This document shows, piece by piece, positions 32,163 to 40,940 of a DNA stretch of 64,000 bases; position 1 is the stretch's first letter; each line of letters opens with the position of its first letter. Below the pieces are notes generated by a model. That model ran no database searches. It was not told where the DNA came from and worked only from the letters and a program-made list of their open reading frames with translations. The stretch comes from IOR16 sp963521065 (GTDB lineage Bacteria; Bacillota; Clostridia; Peptostreptococcales; Anaerovoracaceae): assembly GCA_963521065.1 (NCBI GenBank), contig CAUQTI010000017.1, positions 1 to 64,000 of the forward strand. Direction: 5' to 3'. The translations under genes and the position numbers were made by a program.

Positions 32163-33276
32163 TCAAGAGTCTGCCTCATCCTTCTGCTTTAATTTCTCAT
32201 TGATGAAATAGTCAAGATCGCCGTCCATTACGCCATACACATTGCTTACTTCCGCTCCCGTGCGATGATCTTTCACCATATTGTACGGATGGAACACATA
32301 GGAACGAATCTGGCTTCCCCAGGTAATCTGACTGAAATCGCCCTTGAGCTCATCAATCTTATCCTTATGCTCTTGCAGTGCGAGCTCGTACAGCTTGCCT
32401 TTCAGCACACGCATTGCAACTTCTTTATTTTGGTGCTGAGAACGTTCATTCTGACACGTTACTACGATATTCGTCGGAATGTGTGTAATACGAATTGCAG
32501 AATCGGTTTTATTGACATGCTGTCCGCCTGCTCCGCTGGCGCGGTAGGTGTCTACACGAATGTCATCAGGATTAATTTCTACTGCTACATTGTCGTCAAG
32601 CTCCGGTGTCACATCTAAGGATGAAAAGGACGTATGCCGTCTGCCCGAAGAATCAAACGGAGAAATACGCACAATACGATGCACGCCTTTTTCATTTTTT
32701 AAATAGCCATAGGCGTTTTCCCCTTCAATTCGAAGGGTTGCACTCTTGATTCCGCCTTCATCTGCACCCTGATAGTCCAAAGTCTGAATCCGGTATTCCT
32801 TCTTTTCTGCCCAACGCATATACATGCGAAGAAGCATTTCTGCCCAATCCTGCGCATCCAATCCGCCTGATCCCGCATGAATGGAAATAATGGCATTGCT
32901 GCTGTCGTAAGGCCCGCTTAAAAGCGTTCTTAAACGAAGTGCTTCCGCTTTCTCTTTATAAGTTCTGTAAATTTCCTGAATTTCTTCTGTCATTGAAGCA
33001 TCTTCCGCTTCCTCACTCATTTGAATCAGAACTTCAACATCTTCAAGCTGTGTTTTTAAGCTGTTGAATTCCTCCAGCTTTGTCTCCAGTCTCTTTTTCT
33101 CTTTCAGTGTCTTTTGTGCATCCTCAAGGTTATCCCAAAATCCATCTACTTGAACCTTAAAGTTTAACTCCTCTAAATCAATCGCAAGCTTTGCGACGTC
33201 AAAGGGACTCACCCAATTCATTTAGATTTTTCAGCTCACCTGCCAACTCCGATTTAATCGAATCCAGTTGAAGCAT
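32163..33276 (-). CDS. prfB: Peptide chain release factor 2, with programmed +1 frameshift
   Basis: This factor recognises UGA/UAA and releases the peptide at the ribosome. Translation starts at ATG 33276 (MLQLDSIKSELAG). After 25 codons it meets an in-frame TGA (33201-33199). The slippery CTTTGAC (33204-33198) with an SD-like GGTGAG three bases before CTT directs a +1 shift into the main frame at DVAKLAIDLEEL. The product is about 370 residues, with the GGQ loop in ASGAGGQHVNKTDSAIRIT (around 248) and the codon-recognition region SPF(D/S)S (around 203). It lies 63 bases after secA, the usual synteny. Confidence 0.96.
33198..33213 (-). promoter_or_regulatory. prfB frameshift site
   Basis: On the minus strand GGTGAG, 3 bases, CTTTGAC: internal SD, P-site CTT and in-frame TGA followed by C. 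Low RF2 makes the ribosome pause at TGA and shift +1, an autoregulatory circuit known from most bacteria. Confidence 0.93.
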
Positions 33277-33339
33277 CTTCTCACATCCTCTCACAAATTA
33301 CGTTCTTCTATTCGTTACTCTTTGTCATACGAAGCAGAT

Positions 33340-36096
33340 TTATTCTGCGTCATTCATCGTTGCGCCACAGCATTTTTTATATTTTTTCCCGCTCCCGCAA
33401 GGGCAAGGGTCATTTCTTCCGACGGTTGGCTCTTTGTGTACAGGCTCCTGCTTCTGCTCACGCGCCGGCACCTTTGTGCCTTCCGGCATACTTTCTGATT
33501 CATTCTCCATCGCACCGTCAAATTCGGCTTTTGAACCTTCTCCTGCATTCATGACCTGCTTACGCTGTGTTTGTGTCTGAATCGTTACATTGAAGCAGAA
33601 TTTTACAGTATCATCTTTAATGGATTTTATCATAAGCTCAAACATATCAAAGCCTTCATTGGAATAAGCTCTTGCAGGATCTTCCTGACCAAGTGCCCGA
33701 AGTCCAATTCCTGATTTTAGCTGGTCCATAGCGTCAATGTGATCCATCCATTTTGTATCAACGACTCTCAGTAAAATCATACGCTCTAATTCGCGGATTC
33801 TTTCTTCCCCGATTTCTTCTTCCTTTTCCTTATAACAGGATAAGAATCTTTCAATCACATCCTTGCGAAGTGTCTCCGCTGTTAAGTCTGCCAGCTCGCC
33901 CTTACTGTACTGTAAATCCTCTACCTTAGAGCAATACTTATGCAGATTTGTATTTAAACCCTCAATATCCCATTCCTCCGGGAATCTTGAGCCGCTTATG
34001 CAAATTTCAATATTTTCATCAATAATATCCTGAAGCATCGACATTGTATGCTCGCGAAGATCTTCTCCGTTCAACACTCGTCTTCTCTCACTGTAAATGA
34101 TGCTTCTTTGCTTGTTCATGACATCATCGTACTGCAATACATATTTACGAATTCCGAAGTTTCTTCCTTCTACCTTTTTCTGTGCATTCTCAATGGATTT
34201 TGTAAGCATTCCAGCCTCAATCGGCTCATCCTCCGGTACGCCCAACTTATCTACAATCCCTTGAATACGCTCACCGCCAAACAGGCGCATCAATTCATCT
34301 TCTAATGAAATAAAGAACTGCGTGGAACCCGGATCTCCTTGACGTCCGGCACGGCCTCTCAACTGATTATCAATACGTCTTGATTCATGACGCTCTGTAC
34401 CGATGATATGCAGTCCGCCGATTTCTTTCACCTGCTGCTGCTCATCTGCACGCTCCTGCTTGAAAGATTCTAAAAGACGGTTATATTCTTTTCTTGCTTC
34501 AATCAGCTCTGGATCTTCCAAAGGAACAAAACTGGATGCAAAAGAAATCGCTGTATCGTCAAAGCCACGCTTTCTCATTTCCTTCTTTGCTTCAAAGTCC
34601 GGATTTCCGCCAAGCAGAATGTCCGTACCACGTCCGGCCATATTTGTCGCAATCGTAACTGCGCCCAGCCTTCCGGCTTCCGCGATAATCTCCGCTTCCT
34701 TTTCGTGCTGTTTTGCATTCAATATATTATGCTTAATGCCTTTTTTCTTTAAAACCTCACTAATTGCTTCTGACTTTTCTATGGAAATCGTACCCACAAG
34801 AACTGGCTGTCCTGCCGCATGATGTGTCGCAATCTGCTCGGCAATGGCTTTGAACTTTCCGCGCTCAGTTGCGTATATAGAATCTTCCTTATCGATTCTC
34901 GCAATCACTTTATTCGTTGGAATTACAACAACATCCATGTTGTAAATATCACGGAATTCCTGTTCTTCCGTCTTTGCGGTACCAGTCATTCCAGCAAGTT
35001 TTTGGTACATTCTGAAATAGTTCTGAAGTGTAATCGTCGCAAGTGTCTTGGACTCCTGACGGATATTCATCCCTTCTTTTGCTTCAATTGCCTGATGCAA
35101 TCCATCACTGTAGCGTCTTCCAAACATCAAGCGTCCGGTGAATTCATCGACAATGACGATTTCCCCGTCCTTCACGATGTAGTCCACATCCCGCTTCATC
35201 AAATTATGCGCTTTCAGTGCAATATGGACATGATGGTTGATTTCCATATTCTCCGGATCGGAGAAGTTGTCAATTTTAAAGAACTGTTCACACTTTTCAA
35301 CGCCCTCTTCCGTGATGGAAACCGTCTTATCCTTCTCTTCCATTGTAAAGTCAACATCTTGCTTAAAGCCGCGGATAAAACGGTCTGCAACGTGATAAAG
35401 CTCCGTTGATTTTTCTCCTTGTCCGGAGATAATCAAAGGGGTCCGCGCTTCATCAATCAAGATGCTGTCAACTTCGTCTACAATTGAAAAATTCAACTGC
35501 GTCTGTGTCAAATCTTCTTTATAAATCACCATATTATCCCGCAGATAATCGAAGCCGAACTCATTGTTCGTTCCGTAAGTAATATCCGCACGGTATGCCG
35601 CCTTACGCTGCTCTCCGGTGATACCGTGAACGACGCAGCCGACAGTCAATCCCAAGAAGGTGTAGAGCTTTCCCATCCATTCCATATCACGCTTTGCCAA
35701 GTAATCGTTGACAGTAATGACGTGAACGCCTTTTCCTTCCAGTGCATTCAGATACACAGGAAGCGTAGCAACCAGTGTCTTACCTTCACCTGTTTTCATT
35801 TCCGCAATGCGGCCCTGATGCAGGACGACACCACCGATCAGCTGTACGCGAAAGTGCTTTAATCCCAAGCTGCGCCATGCAGCTTCTCTGCACACTGCAA
35901 AGGCCTCCGGTAAGAGGTCGTCCAAAGTCTCACCTGCAGCCAACCGTTCTTTGAATTTCGGTGTCATTGCTTTGAGTTCCTCATCGCTTAACGCCTTCAT
36001 TTGCTCGTCAAGGACTTCAATTTTATCCACAATCTTTTCTACTTTTTTTACTTCTTTGGCATTCAAATCGCCAAAGATTTTTTCTAATAACCCCAT
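33340..36096 (-). CDS. secA: Protein translocase motor ATPase SecA
   Basis: The Sec pathway ATPase, 918 residues, at the membrane face. Walker A is MKTGEGKTL (about 100-108), DEAD-like box VDEVDSILIDEARTPLIISG (about 208), and the second motor domain carries TNMAGRGTDI (about 486) and QLRGRAGRQGDPGST. The C-terminus ends in the zinc SEC-C motif PCPCGSGKKYKKCCG, which binds SecB-like or ribosomal partners. A weak RBS (AAGGGA) precedes the ATG. It is followed by prfB after 63 bases. Confidence 0.97.
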   Translation of the reverse strand: MGLLEKIFGDLNAKEVKKVEKIVDKIEVLDEQMKALSDEELKAMTPKFKERLAAGETLDDLLPEAFAVCREAAWRSLGLKHFRVQLIGGVVLHQGRIAEMKTGEGKTLVATLPVYLNALEGKGVHVITVNDYLAKRDMEWMGKLYTFLGLTVGCVVHGITGEQRKAAYRADITYGTNNEFGFDYLRDNMVIYKEDLTQTQLNFSIVDEVDSILIDEARTPLIISGQGEKSTELYHVADRFIRGFKQDVDFTMEEKDKTVSITEEGVEKCEQFFKIDNFSDPENMEINHHVHIALKAHNLMKRDVDYIVKDGEIVIVDEFTGRLMFGRRYSDGLHQAIEAKEGMNIRQESKTLATITLQNYFRMYQKLAGMTGTAKTEEQEFRDIYNMDVVVIPTNKVIARIDKEDSIYATERGKFKAIAEQIATHHAAGQPVLVGTISIEKSEAISEVLKKKGIKHNILNAKQHEKEAEIIAEAGRLGAVTIATNMAGRGTDILLGGNPDFEAKKEMRKRGFDDTAISFASSFVPLEDPELIEARKEYNRLLESFKQERADEQQQVKEIGGLHIIGTERHESRRIDNQLRGRAGRQGDPGSTQFFISLEDELMRLFGGERIQGIVDKLGVPEDEPIEAGMLTKSIENAQKKVEGRNFGIRKYVLQYDDVMNKQRSIIYSERRRVLNGEDLREHTMSMLQDIIDENIEICISGSRFPEEWDIEGLNTNLHKYCSKVEDLQYSKGELADLTAETLRKDVIERFLSCYKEKEEEIGEERIRELERMILLRVVDTKWMDHIDAMDQLKSGIGLRALGQEDPARAYSNEGFDMFELMIKSIKDDTVKFCFNVTIQTQTQRKQVMNAGEGSKAEFDGAMENESESMPEGTKVPAREQKQEPVHKEPTVGRNDPCPCGSGKKYKKCCGATMNDAE

Positions 36097-36317
36097 GTTT
36101 TTCGATCCCTTCTAACTTACTTTATATGTGATACTTTTCTGTTTTTCTTTTCATCCTTATTATCCTATATACACTCATGAAATAAGCATATATAATAACA
36201 CAGTATTATAGCATACTATCTCTATAAAATCAAAATTGAACCGCATTTTAAATGTTACATTTTCATGTCTTTCTATACCTTTCTTCCCCTTTTTTACAAA
36301 GTTTATCCTTAAAACTG

Positions 36318-36442
36318 TACTATTTATAAAGATCATCTGTGCAAAATTGCAAATGCATGTTTCCTATGATAAACTTGGTGTAAAATAAGTGTTATTATAT
36401 TAAATTAAAGACCATTTATAATCAAATAGGGGGGCATTCGGT
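36318..36442 (+). repeat. 125-bp direct repeat, copy A
   Basis: It matches 38701-38825 at 121 of 125 positions with no gaps, 2,383 bp apart. Copy B ends at the start codons of an ATPase gene. Copy A has TCGGTA in place of TTGGTG at that position, and then diverges, so it is a promoter region without its gene. The bracketed DNA contains IS relics and two accessory genes. Confidence 0.93.
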
Positions 36443-36520
36443 ACAGCCGGTTATATGAAGGCTTTGGATTTTGACAAAGAAGCGGGAGAAATTATTACAA
36501 AATTCAGCTTACTTGAATAA
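36437..36520 (+). pseudogene. Short relic reading frame after repeat copy A
   Basis: A 27-codon frame runs through the end of copy A to a TAA at 36518-36520, containing AGYMKALDFDKEAGEII. I do not recognise it. It resembles the tail of a gene truncated by recombination at the repeat, and no start in this frame has an RBS. Confidence 0.3.
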
Positions 36521-36527
36521 GCATTCT

Positions 36528-36742
36528 TTATTATGGAAAATAATGGATATTATAGATGAAGTTTTTTCGAAGATTTAGTGAAGATTTAGTTTAGTTCAAT
36601 AGATGAATTTAAAGTTGAGCTGGAAATATATAGATTATTATAATAACTACAGAATTAAATGTAAATTAAAAGGACTGATCCCTGTGCAATACAGGATTCA
36701 ATCCTTATTAGTCGTTCTGTCTAACATCTTGGGGTCAAATCC
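36528..36742 (+). pseudogene. Decayed 3' end of an IS3-family orfB with its right inverted repeat
   Basis: The translation shows SIDEFKVELE and, after a frameshift, YIDYYNNYRIKCKLKGLIPVQYR, the C-terminal signature of IS3 OrfB. Stops and frameshifts lie upstream. It ends with GTCTAACATCTTGGGGTCA (36719-36737), 17 of 19 identical to the right end of the intact IS at 1608-1626. Only this end remains; no left end is visible nearby. Confidence 0.75.
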
Positions 36743-36954
36743 AACGGGTGGTTTGCTCAGAGCTACAAGCCCTCATTACCGGTCAGCGTCTAAAGGCGCT
36801 GGCTTTCTCTTTGTTCAACCCACTTTACCTTTACCGCTTTTACTTACTTTATATCTATATATCTATTTTCTTTTTCTATCATAGAATTTTGACTCGAATA
36901 ATGACGACATTTCTTGATCACAATGAAACGAATACCAAGAGTTTTCATTCTTCG

Positions 36955-37179
36955 CTACACTCGTTTTAAGCTGATATGCCAGCCATTCAAGAGTAAAATT
37001 TGATGAAGCTTTGGTGCTCCATAACGTCTTTTGACATCATAATAGATTTCTAAGATAGCCTCATCAAGCTTTTGATTTTCTAAAGCACGATCTGAGGGTT
37101 TATGATTAGCAACTTTGTAATAAGTGCTTCTGTTAATCTTAAGTACTTTGCGCATGATCTTACTTTGTAATACTTCCAT
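36955..37179 (-). pseudogene. IS3-family orfB fragment, 5' part only
   Basis: A 74-codon minus-strand frame beginning MEVLQSKIMRKVLKINRSTYYK and containing LDEAILEIYYDVKRRYGAPKLHQILL, the HTH_21 region of an IS150-type OrfB. It stops after GWHISLKRV, before the DDE core, so it is a remnant. It is not the same copy as the relic at 36528-36742, which is on the other strand. It lies 25 bases downstream of the secreted-protein gene. Confidence 0.7.
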
Positions 37180-37203
37180 CTTTTCTATATTTAATATAAT
37201 CCT

Positions 37204-37989
37204 TTAAACATTTATTCTTAGCTGAAAAGGCACAATAACGCCTGCAACCTGTGCAGCAACCATTATATTTACTGCCGTTTCAGCAAGGCCATCATATGGA
37301 TCTCCTGGTTTAAAATCATACCTGTCAGAAATTTTTACCGTTGACCCTACTTTAGACCATTTAAATCCGTGAATAGCATAATACAAGTCATTTCCATCTA
37401 CTGTTCCATCTGGATTGAATTCATCTTTTCCTGAAGTTGCCGAACCTCTTTTAATCGCTATAACTACTGGCGACTTTTTAGCTTTTGGCCCATAGCTTGG
37501 TGACCATTCTCGATCTAACTTGGTATTATTCCTTGCAAAAGTTAGACATTGAGCAGACAATCTATAGTCGTTCATGACAAAAAAGGAGACAATTGCAGAT
37601 ATCGCTGGATCATAGATAGGTTTTGATGCTCTTGCACAAATCCCAGTTTTATATCCCTTATATGCTTCTATTAATTCATATGTAGTATCTATCATTTCTT
37701 GCAATTCAAGTCTTTCTTGTTCGTCAGTAGTGCCTTCTAAGTCCTCTTGATACCACGATATTTGCTTCATTAACTCCTTTTCTATGCTTGTTCCATCTTC
37801 TGTCAATTCTTTCTCACAAAATAAAATTGTTTCATTAATCTGCTCCACTATCTCACTTTCACTCATTTTATTGACAGAGTTTTGTTTTTCAGAGTACAGT
37901 TCGTTTGAACTGGCAAAAGCTGTGGATGTCGTTGACAGCAATACTGTAATTAATAAGAAGCTAATCACTATTCTAAATTTAGTTTTCAT
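37204..37989 (-). CDS. Secreted protein of unknown function (accessory cassette)
   Basis: A 261-residue protein with a clear signal peptide: MKTKFRIVISFLLITVLLSTTSTAFA, with cleavage likely after AFA (about 26). Residues 27-110 are acidic and helical, probably coiled (EQINETILFCEKEL, QEMIDTTYELIEAYK). The C-terminal part (about 125-261) is globular, with SAQCLTFARNNT, DLYYAIHGFKWS and ISDRYDFKPGDPYDG. I do not recognise the family. AAAGGAGAG precedes the ATG. It is 43 bases after the membrane-anchored gene, so both form an operon. Location between direct repeats with IS debris suggests horizontal origin. Confidence 0.75.
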   Translation of the reverse strand: MKTKFRIVISFLLITVLLSTTSTAFASSNELYSEKQNSVNKMSESEIVEQINETILFCEKELTEDGTSIEKELMKQISWYQEDLEGTTDEQERLELQEMIDTTYELIEAYKGYKTGICARASKPIYDPAISAIVSFFVMNDYRLSAQCLTFARNNTKLDREWSPSYGPKAKKSPVVIAIKRGSATSGKDEFNPDGTVDGNDLYYAIHGFKWSKVGSTVKISDRYDFKPGDPYDGLAETAVNIMVAAQVAGVIVPFQLRINV

Positions 37990-38032
37990 TTGTTTTCTCT
38001 CCTTTATTGTCTTCTATTTAAATCAAATTGAA

Positions 38033-38485
38033 TCAAAAAAATTCTTCTATAAAATAATAACGTTGAGCGTCCGGAAAATAAAGTATAACCAGAGTATCTG
38101 TATCATACTGCGAACACTGCCGCCAAAGATAGGAATTTTCAAAAGAAAGTTTTTTCTTTGCGGGAATTTTCAAATTCCCCTTTTTTAAAGAATCAATGAT
38201 AAATTTTTCTGATCTTATATTCCTTCCAGTTGAAAAAGTTTCTATAAATGATGGCTCTGGTTTTCTTGTTTCAAAAATTGTACAGCGAACTCCGTCTCCG
38301 TGAAAACCCGAAGATGATGTAGTTCGGTACACTTTGCGAAGAGATGAGGGCACATAAATACCCCAGTTGAGTTTCATAGACTTTTTCACAAAATACTCAC
38401 TCGCTAAATTTCTGCCGGCCAAGATAATGATAAATATAACAATAATTATTATTATCCGAATTAACCAGACGCGTTTCTTCACCAT
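38033..38485 (-). CDS. Membrane-anchored small protein of unknown function (accessory cassette)
   Basis: A 150-residue protein whose N-terminus (MVKKRVWLIRIIIIIVIFII, about 1-25) is one hydrophobic anchor, leaving a roughly 120-residue exterior domain. That domain has YRTTSSSGFHGDGVRCTIFETRKPE and ends in LVILYFPDAQRYYFIEEFF. The ATG at 38485 has GGGGGT 7 bases upstream; an upstream ATG has no RBS. I do not recognise the family. It precedes the secreted protein by 43 bases. A secreted toxin or enzyme with a membrane-anchored immunity or sensor partner would fit this arrangement, but this is inference only. Confidence 0.7.
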   Translation of the reverse strand: MVKKRVWLIRIIIIIVIFIIILAGRNLASEYFVKKSMKLNWGIYVPSSLRKVYRTTSSSGFHGDGVRCTIFETRKPEPSFIETFSTGRNIRSEKFIIDSLKKGNLKIPAKKKLSFENSYLWRQCSQYDTDTLVILYFPDAQRYYFIEEFF

Positions 38486-38700
38486 TTGCTCACCCCCTCT
38501 CATTACGCAAACTAAGGACATATACTATTGTATATTGCCTTTATTATGCCACACAATCATAAACTCACCTCTCTGTCACCTATCAAATATTTAATATTGC
38601 TAATCATTTATAATATATATAACTCTTAATTATATATTTGTCAATATTAAATTTTCGGCTTTGCGACAACTCTTTAATCTCCAGGGTCACTATTACTTAG

Positions 38701-38825
38701 TACTATTTATAAAGATCATCTGTGCAAAATTGCAAGTGCATGTTTCCTATGATAAACTTGATGTAAAATAAGTGTTATTATATTAAATTAAAGACCATTT
38801 ATAATCAAACAGGGGGGCATTTGGT
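38701..38825 (+). repeat. 125-bp direct repeat, copy B (contains ATPase promoter and RBS)
   Basis: It differs from copy A by four substitutions. It includes TTGATG (38759-38764), 17 bp and TATTAA as a possible promoter, and the RBS AGGGGGG (38811-38817) of the following gene. Confidence 0.9.
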
Positions 38826-39549
38826 GGAAAGAAAATATATCAGCAGCATTTTTTTAAATCAAGAAGTTGACAGAAGATCCTATCTTTACAATCTTCCAAT
38901 TGTTCAACATCTTATGCAGAATGCAGAGATTCCTTTTACAAATGATATTACTTTTTTCGTGGGTGAAAATGGAAGCGGGAAATCAACCCTGCTCGAAGCC
39001 ATTGCCGTTGCTTACGGTTTTAACGCAGAGGGCGGAACGAAAAATTTCAATTTTTCCACGAGTAATACACACTCTCCTCTGCACCAATACTTGACGCTTT
39101 CAAAGTCGGCATACCCAAAGGATGGCTTTTTTCTCCGCGCTGAAAGCTTCTACAACTTTGCAACAAATGTAGATGAGCTCGCCCTTGCCGGAAATTACGG
39201 AGGCGCTTCCCTTCATGCACAATCACACGGCGAGAGCTTTCTCTCCTTAGTTCAAAGCCGTTTTGAAGGAAACGGTCTTTACATCCTTGACGAGCCGGAG
39301 GCTGCACTTTCACCTTCAAGGCTTTTAACACTCATGGCTGAAATGCATCTGCTTGTCAAAAAAAATTCACAATTTATTATAGCAACACATTCGCCAATTT
39401 TGATGGCATTTCCGCATGCGCAAATCTATCAACTCACAGACTCCGGGATAGAAAAAGTCGCTTACCAGCAAACAGAGCATTATCAACTCACGAAGATGTT
39501 TTTAGAGGATCCCAGTCAAATTCTAAGATATTTATTGGGAGAGGACTAG
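38824..39549 (+). CDS. ABC-type AAA ATPase, single domain
   Basis: A soluble ATPase of about 241 residues. Walker A is FVGENGSGKSTLLEAI (about 42-57), the signature region SHGESFLSLVQSRF (about 138) and Walker B LYILDEPEAALSPSRL (about 157), followed by the switch His in IIATHSPIL. This architecture matches predicted AAA_21/RecF-like ATP-binding proteins in many Firmicutes; no membrane partner is adjacent. The start is GTG at 38824 with AGGGGGG six bases upstream; TTG at 38821 is too close. Its promoter is in repeat copy B, and so was duplicated to 36318. Confidence 0.85.
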   Translation: MERKYISSIFLNQEVDRRSYLYNLPIVQHLMQNAEIPFTNDITFFVGENGSGKSTLLEAIAVAYGFNAEGGTKNFNFSTSNTHSPLHQYLTLSKSAYPKDGFFLRAESFYNFATNVDELALAGNYGGASLHAQSHGESFLSLVQSRFEGNGLYILDEPEAALSPSRLLTLMAEMHLLVKKNSQFIIATHSPILMAFPHAQIYQLTDSGIEKVAYQQTEHYQLTKMFLEDPSQILRYLLGED

Positions 39550-39672
39550 AAAAGAGGATTGGAAAAGCTCAAAGGGTTCGGGTACATCAGGGAAAAACTT
39601 TCTCAATTATTTTGGAATTTGCGTATGAATTTGCTATACTGAAACAAGAATAAAATCTCAGGAGGATTCGTT

Positions 39673-40818
39673 ATGGAAACAGCAAAAGTATATTACACGG
39701 GCTTTCGCACCGAGGTCGGTGTCAGTCTGCTCGAAAAATTAAGAAAGCTCGTAAAGGAAGCCGGCATTGACCGCATTGATTTTAAGAACAAATATGCCGC
39801 TATCAAGATACATTTCGGTGAGCCTGGAAACCTTGCCTATCTCCGTCCCAATTTTTCGAAAGTCCTTGTCGATATTGTAAAAGAGAATGGCGGAAAACCT
39901 TTTCTTACCGATGCAAATACGCTCTATGTCGGCGGGAGAAAAAATGCGTTAGACCATCTGGAATCAGCATATGAAAACGGTTACAATCCCTTCACAACAG
40001 GCTGCCACATTCTGATTGCTGACGGTTTAAAGGGAACCGACGAGACCCTGATTCCGATTGACGGGGAATATGTCAAGGAAGCAAAGATTGGACGTGCACT
40101 TACGGACGCAGACGTTATTATTTCTATGAACCACTTTAAATGCCACGAATCCACTGGAATGGGCGGCGCTTTAAAAAACCTCGGAATGGGGGGCGGCTCC
40201 AGAGCCGGAAAAATGGAAATGCACAACAGCGGGAAACCCGTAGTGAGCCAAAAACGTTGTATCAGCTGCGGTGCATGCCGAAAAAATTGTGCGCATGATG
40301 CAATCTCCTTTATTGATAAGAAAGCAACCATTCACATTGAAAAATGCGTCGGCTGCGGAAGGTGTATCGGAGTCTGTCCCGTCGATGCCATTCGCCCGCT
40401 GTGGGATGAGGCAGAAGAGGTCCTGAATAAAAAAATAGCAGAATATGCGCATGCCGTTATAAAGGACAAACCCCATTTTCACGTCACCTTTTTAATGGAT
40501 GTCTCTCCGAACTGTGATTGCCACGGCGAAAATGATTTGCCTGTAATCCCTGATGTCGGTATTTTCGCTTCTTTCGACCCGGTAGCCTTAGATCTATGTT
40601 GTGCCGATATGGCAAATAACCAACCAGTCAACGCAGGCAGTATGCTGGAAGATGCATTACTGAAGCATCGCAAAGAGAATGACTGTGACTGCACCGGTCT
40701 ATGCCACTGCGACTACTTTGGTCTTTTGCACCCCGCTACAGATTGGAAAGCCGGTATTGACCACGCTGTCAAAATGGGATACGGCACAGACCAATACGAA
40801 TTGATTTCCGTAGAGTAA
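39673..40818 (+). CDS. DUF362 protein with ferredoxin domain
   Basis: A 381-residue cytosolic protein. The N-terminal DUF362 part has KYAAIKIHFGEPGNLAYLRP and MNHFKCHESTGMGGALKNLGMG (about 156-177). In the middle are two [4Fe-4S] motifs, CISCGACRKNCAHDAI (about 197) and CVGCGRCIGVCPVDAI (about 225). The C-terminal part resumes DUF362 with DVSPNCDCHGENDLPVIPDVG and has a Cys/His-rich stretch DCDCTGLCHCDYFG. The reaction is unknown. GGAGG precedes the ATG. It stands alone, followed by a bidirectional terminator. Confidence 0.85.
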   Translation: METAKVYYTGFRTEVGVSLLEKLRKLVKEAGIDRIDFKNKYAAIKIHFGEPGNLAYLRPNFSKVLVDIVKENGGKPFLTDANTLYVGGRKNALDHLESAYENGYNPFTTGCHILIADGLKGTDETLIPIDGEYVKEAKIGRALTDADVIISMNHFKCHESTGMGGALKNLGMGGGSRAGKMEMHNSGKPVVSQKRCISCGACRKNCAHDAISFIDKKATIHIEKCVGCGRCIGVCPVDAIRPLWDEAEEVLNKKIAEYAHAVIKDKPHFHVTFLMDVSPNCDCHGENDLPVIPDVGIFASFDPVALDLCCADMANNQPVNAGSMLEDALLKHRKENDCDCTGLCHCDYFGLLHPATDWKAGIDHAVKMGYGTDQYELISVE

Positions 40819-40850
40819 AAATACATTCTTTCAACATAATTTTTCAAAAA

Positions 40851-40885
40851 CGAAAAAACCCCGGTTTTAAACCGGAGTTTTTTCG
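40851..40885. terminator. Bidirectional terminator
   Basis: CGAAAAAAC and CCGGTTT pair with AACCGG and GTTTTTTCG, giving A-runs before and T-runs after the stem. It lies between the convergent DUF362 and nhaC genes. Confidence 0.85.
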
Positions 40886-40940
40886 CTTATCTTACCTCAT
40901 TATTTTATCTCCAGTCGGAAAACCGGCTGAATCTCATATT

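Noticed and set aside
36603..36884. A 93-codon frame after the repeat
   Set aside because: Its first third is the IS3 OrfB tail, and the rest runs through the inverted repeat into non-coding DNA; treated as a relic.
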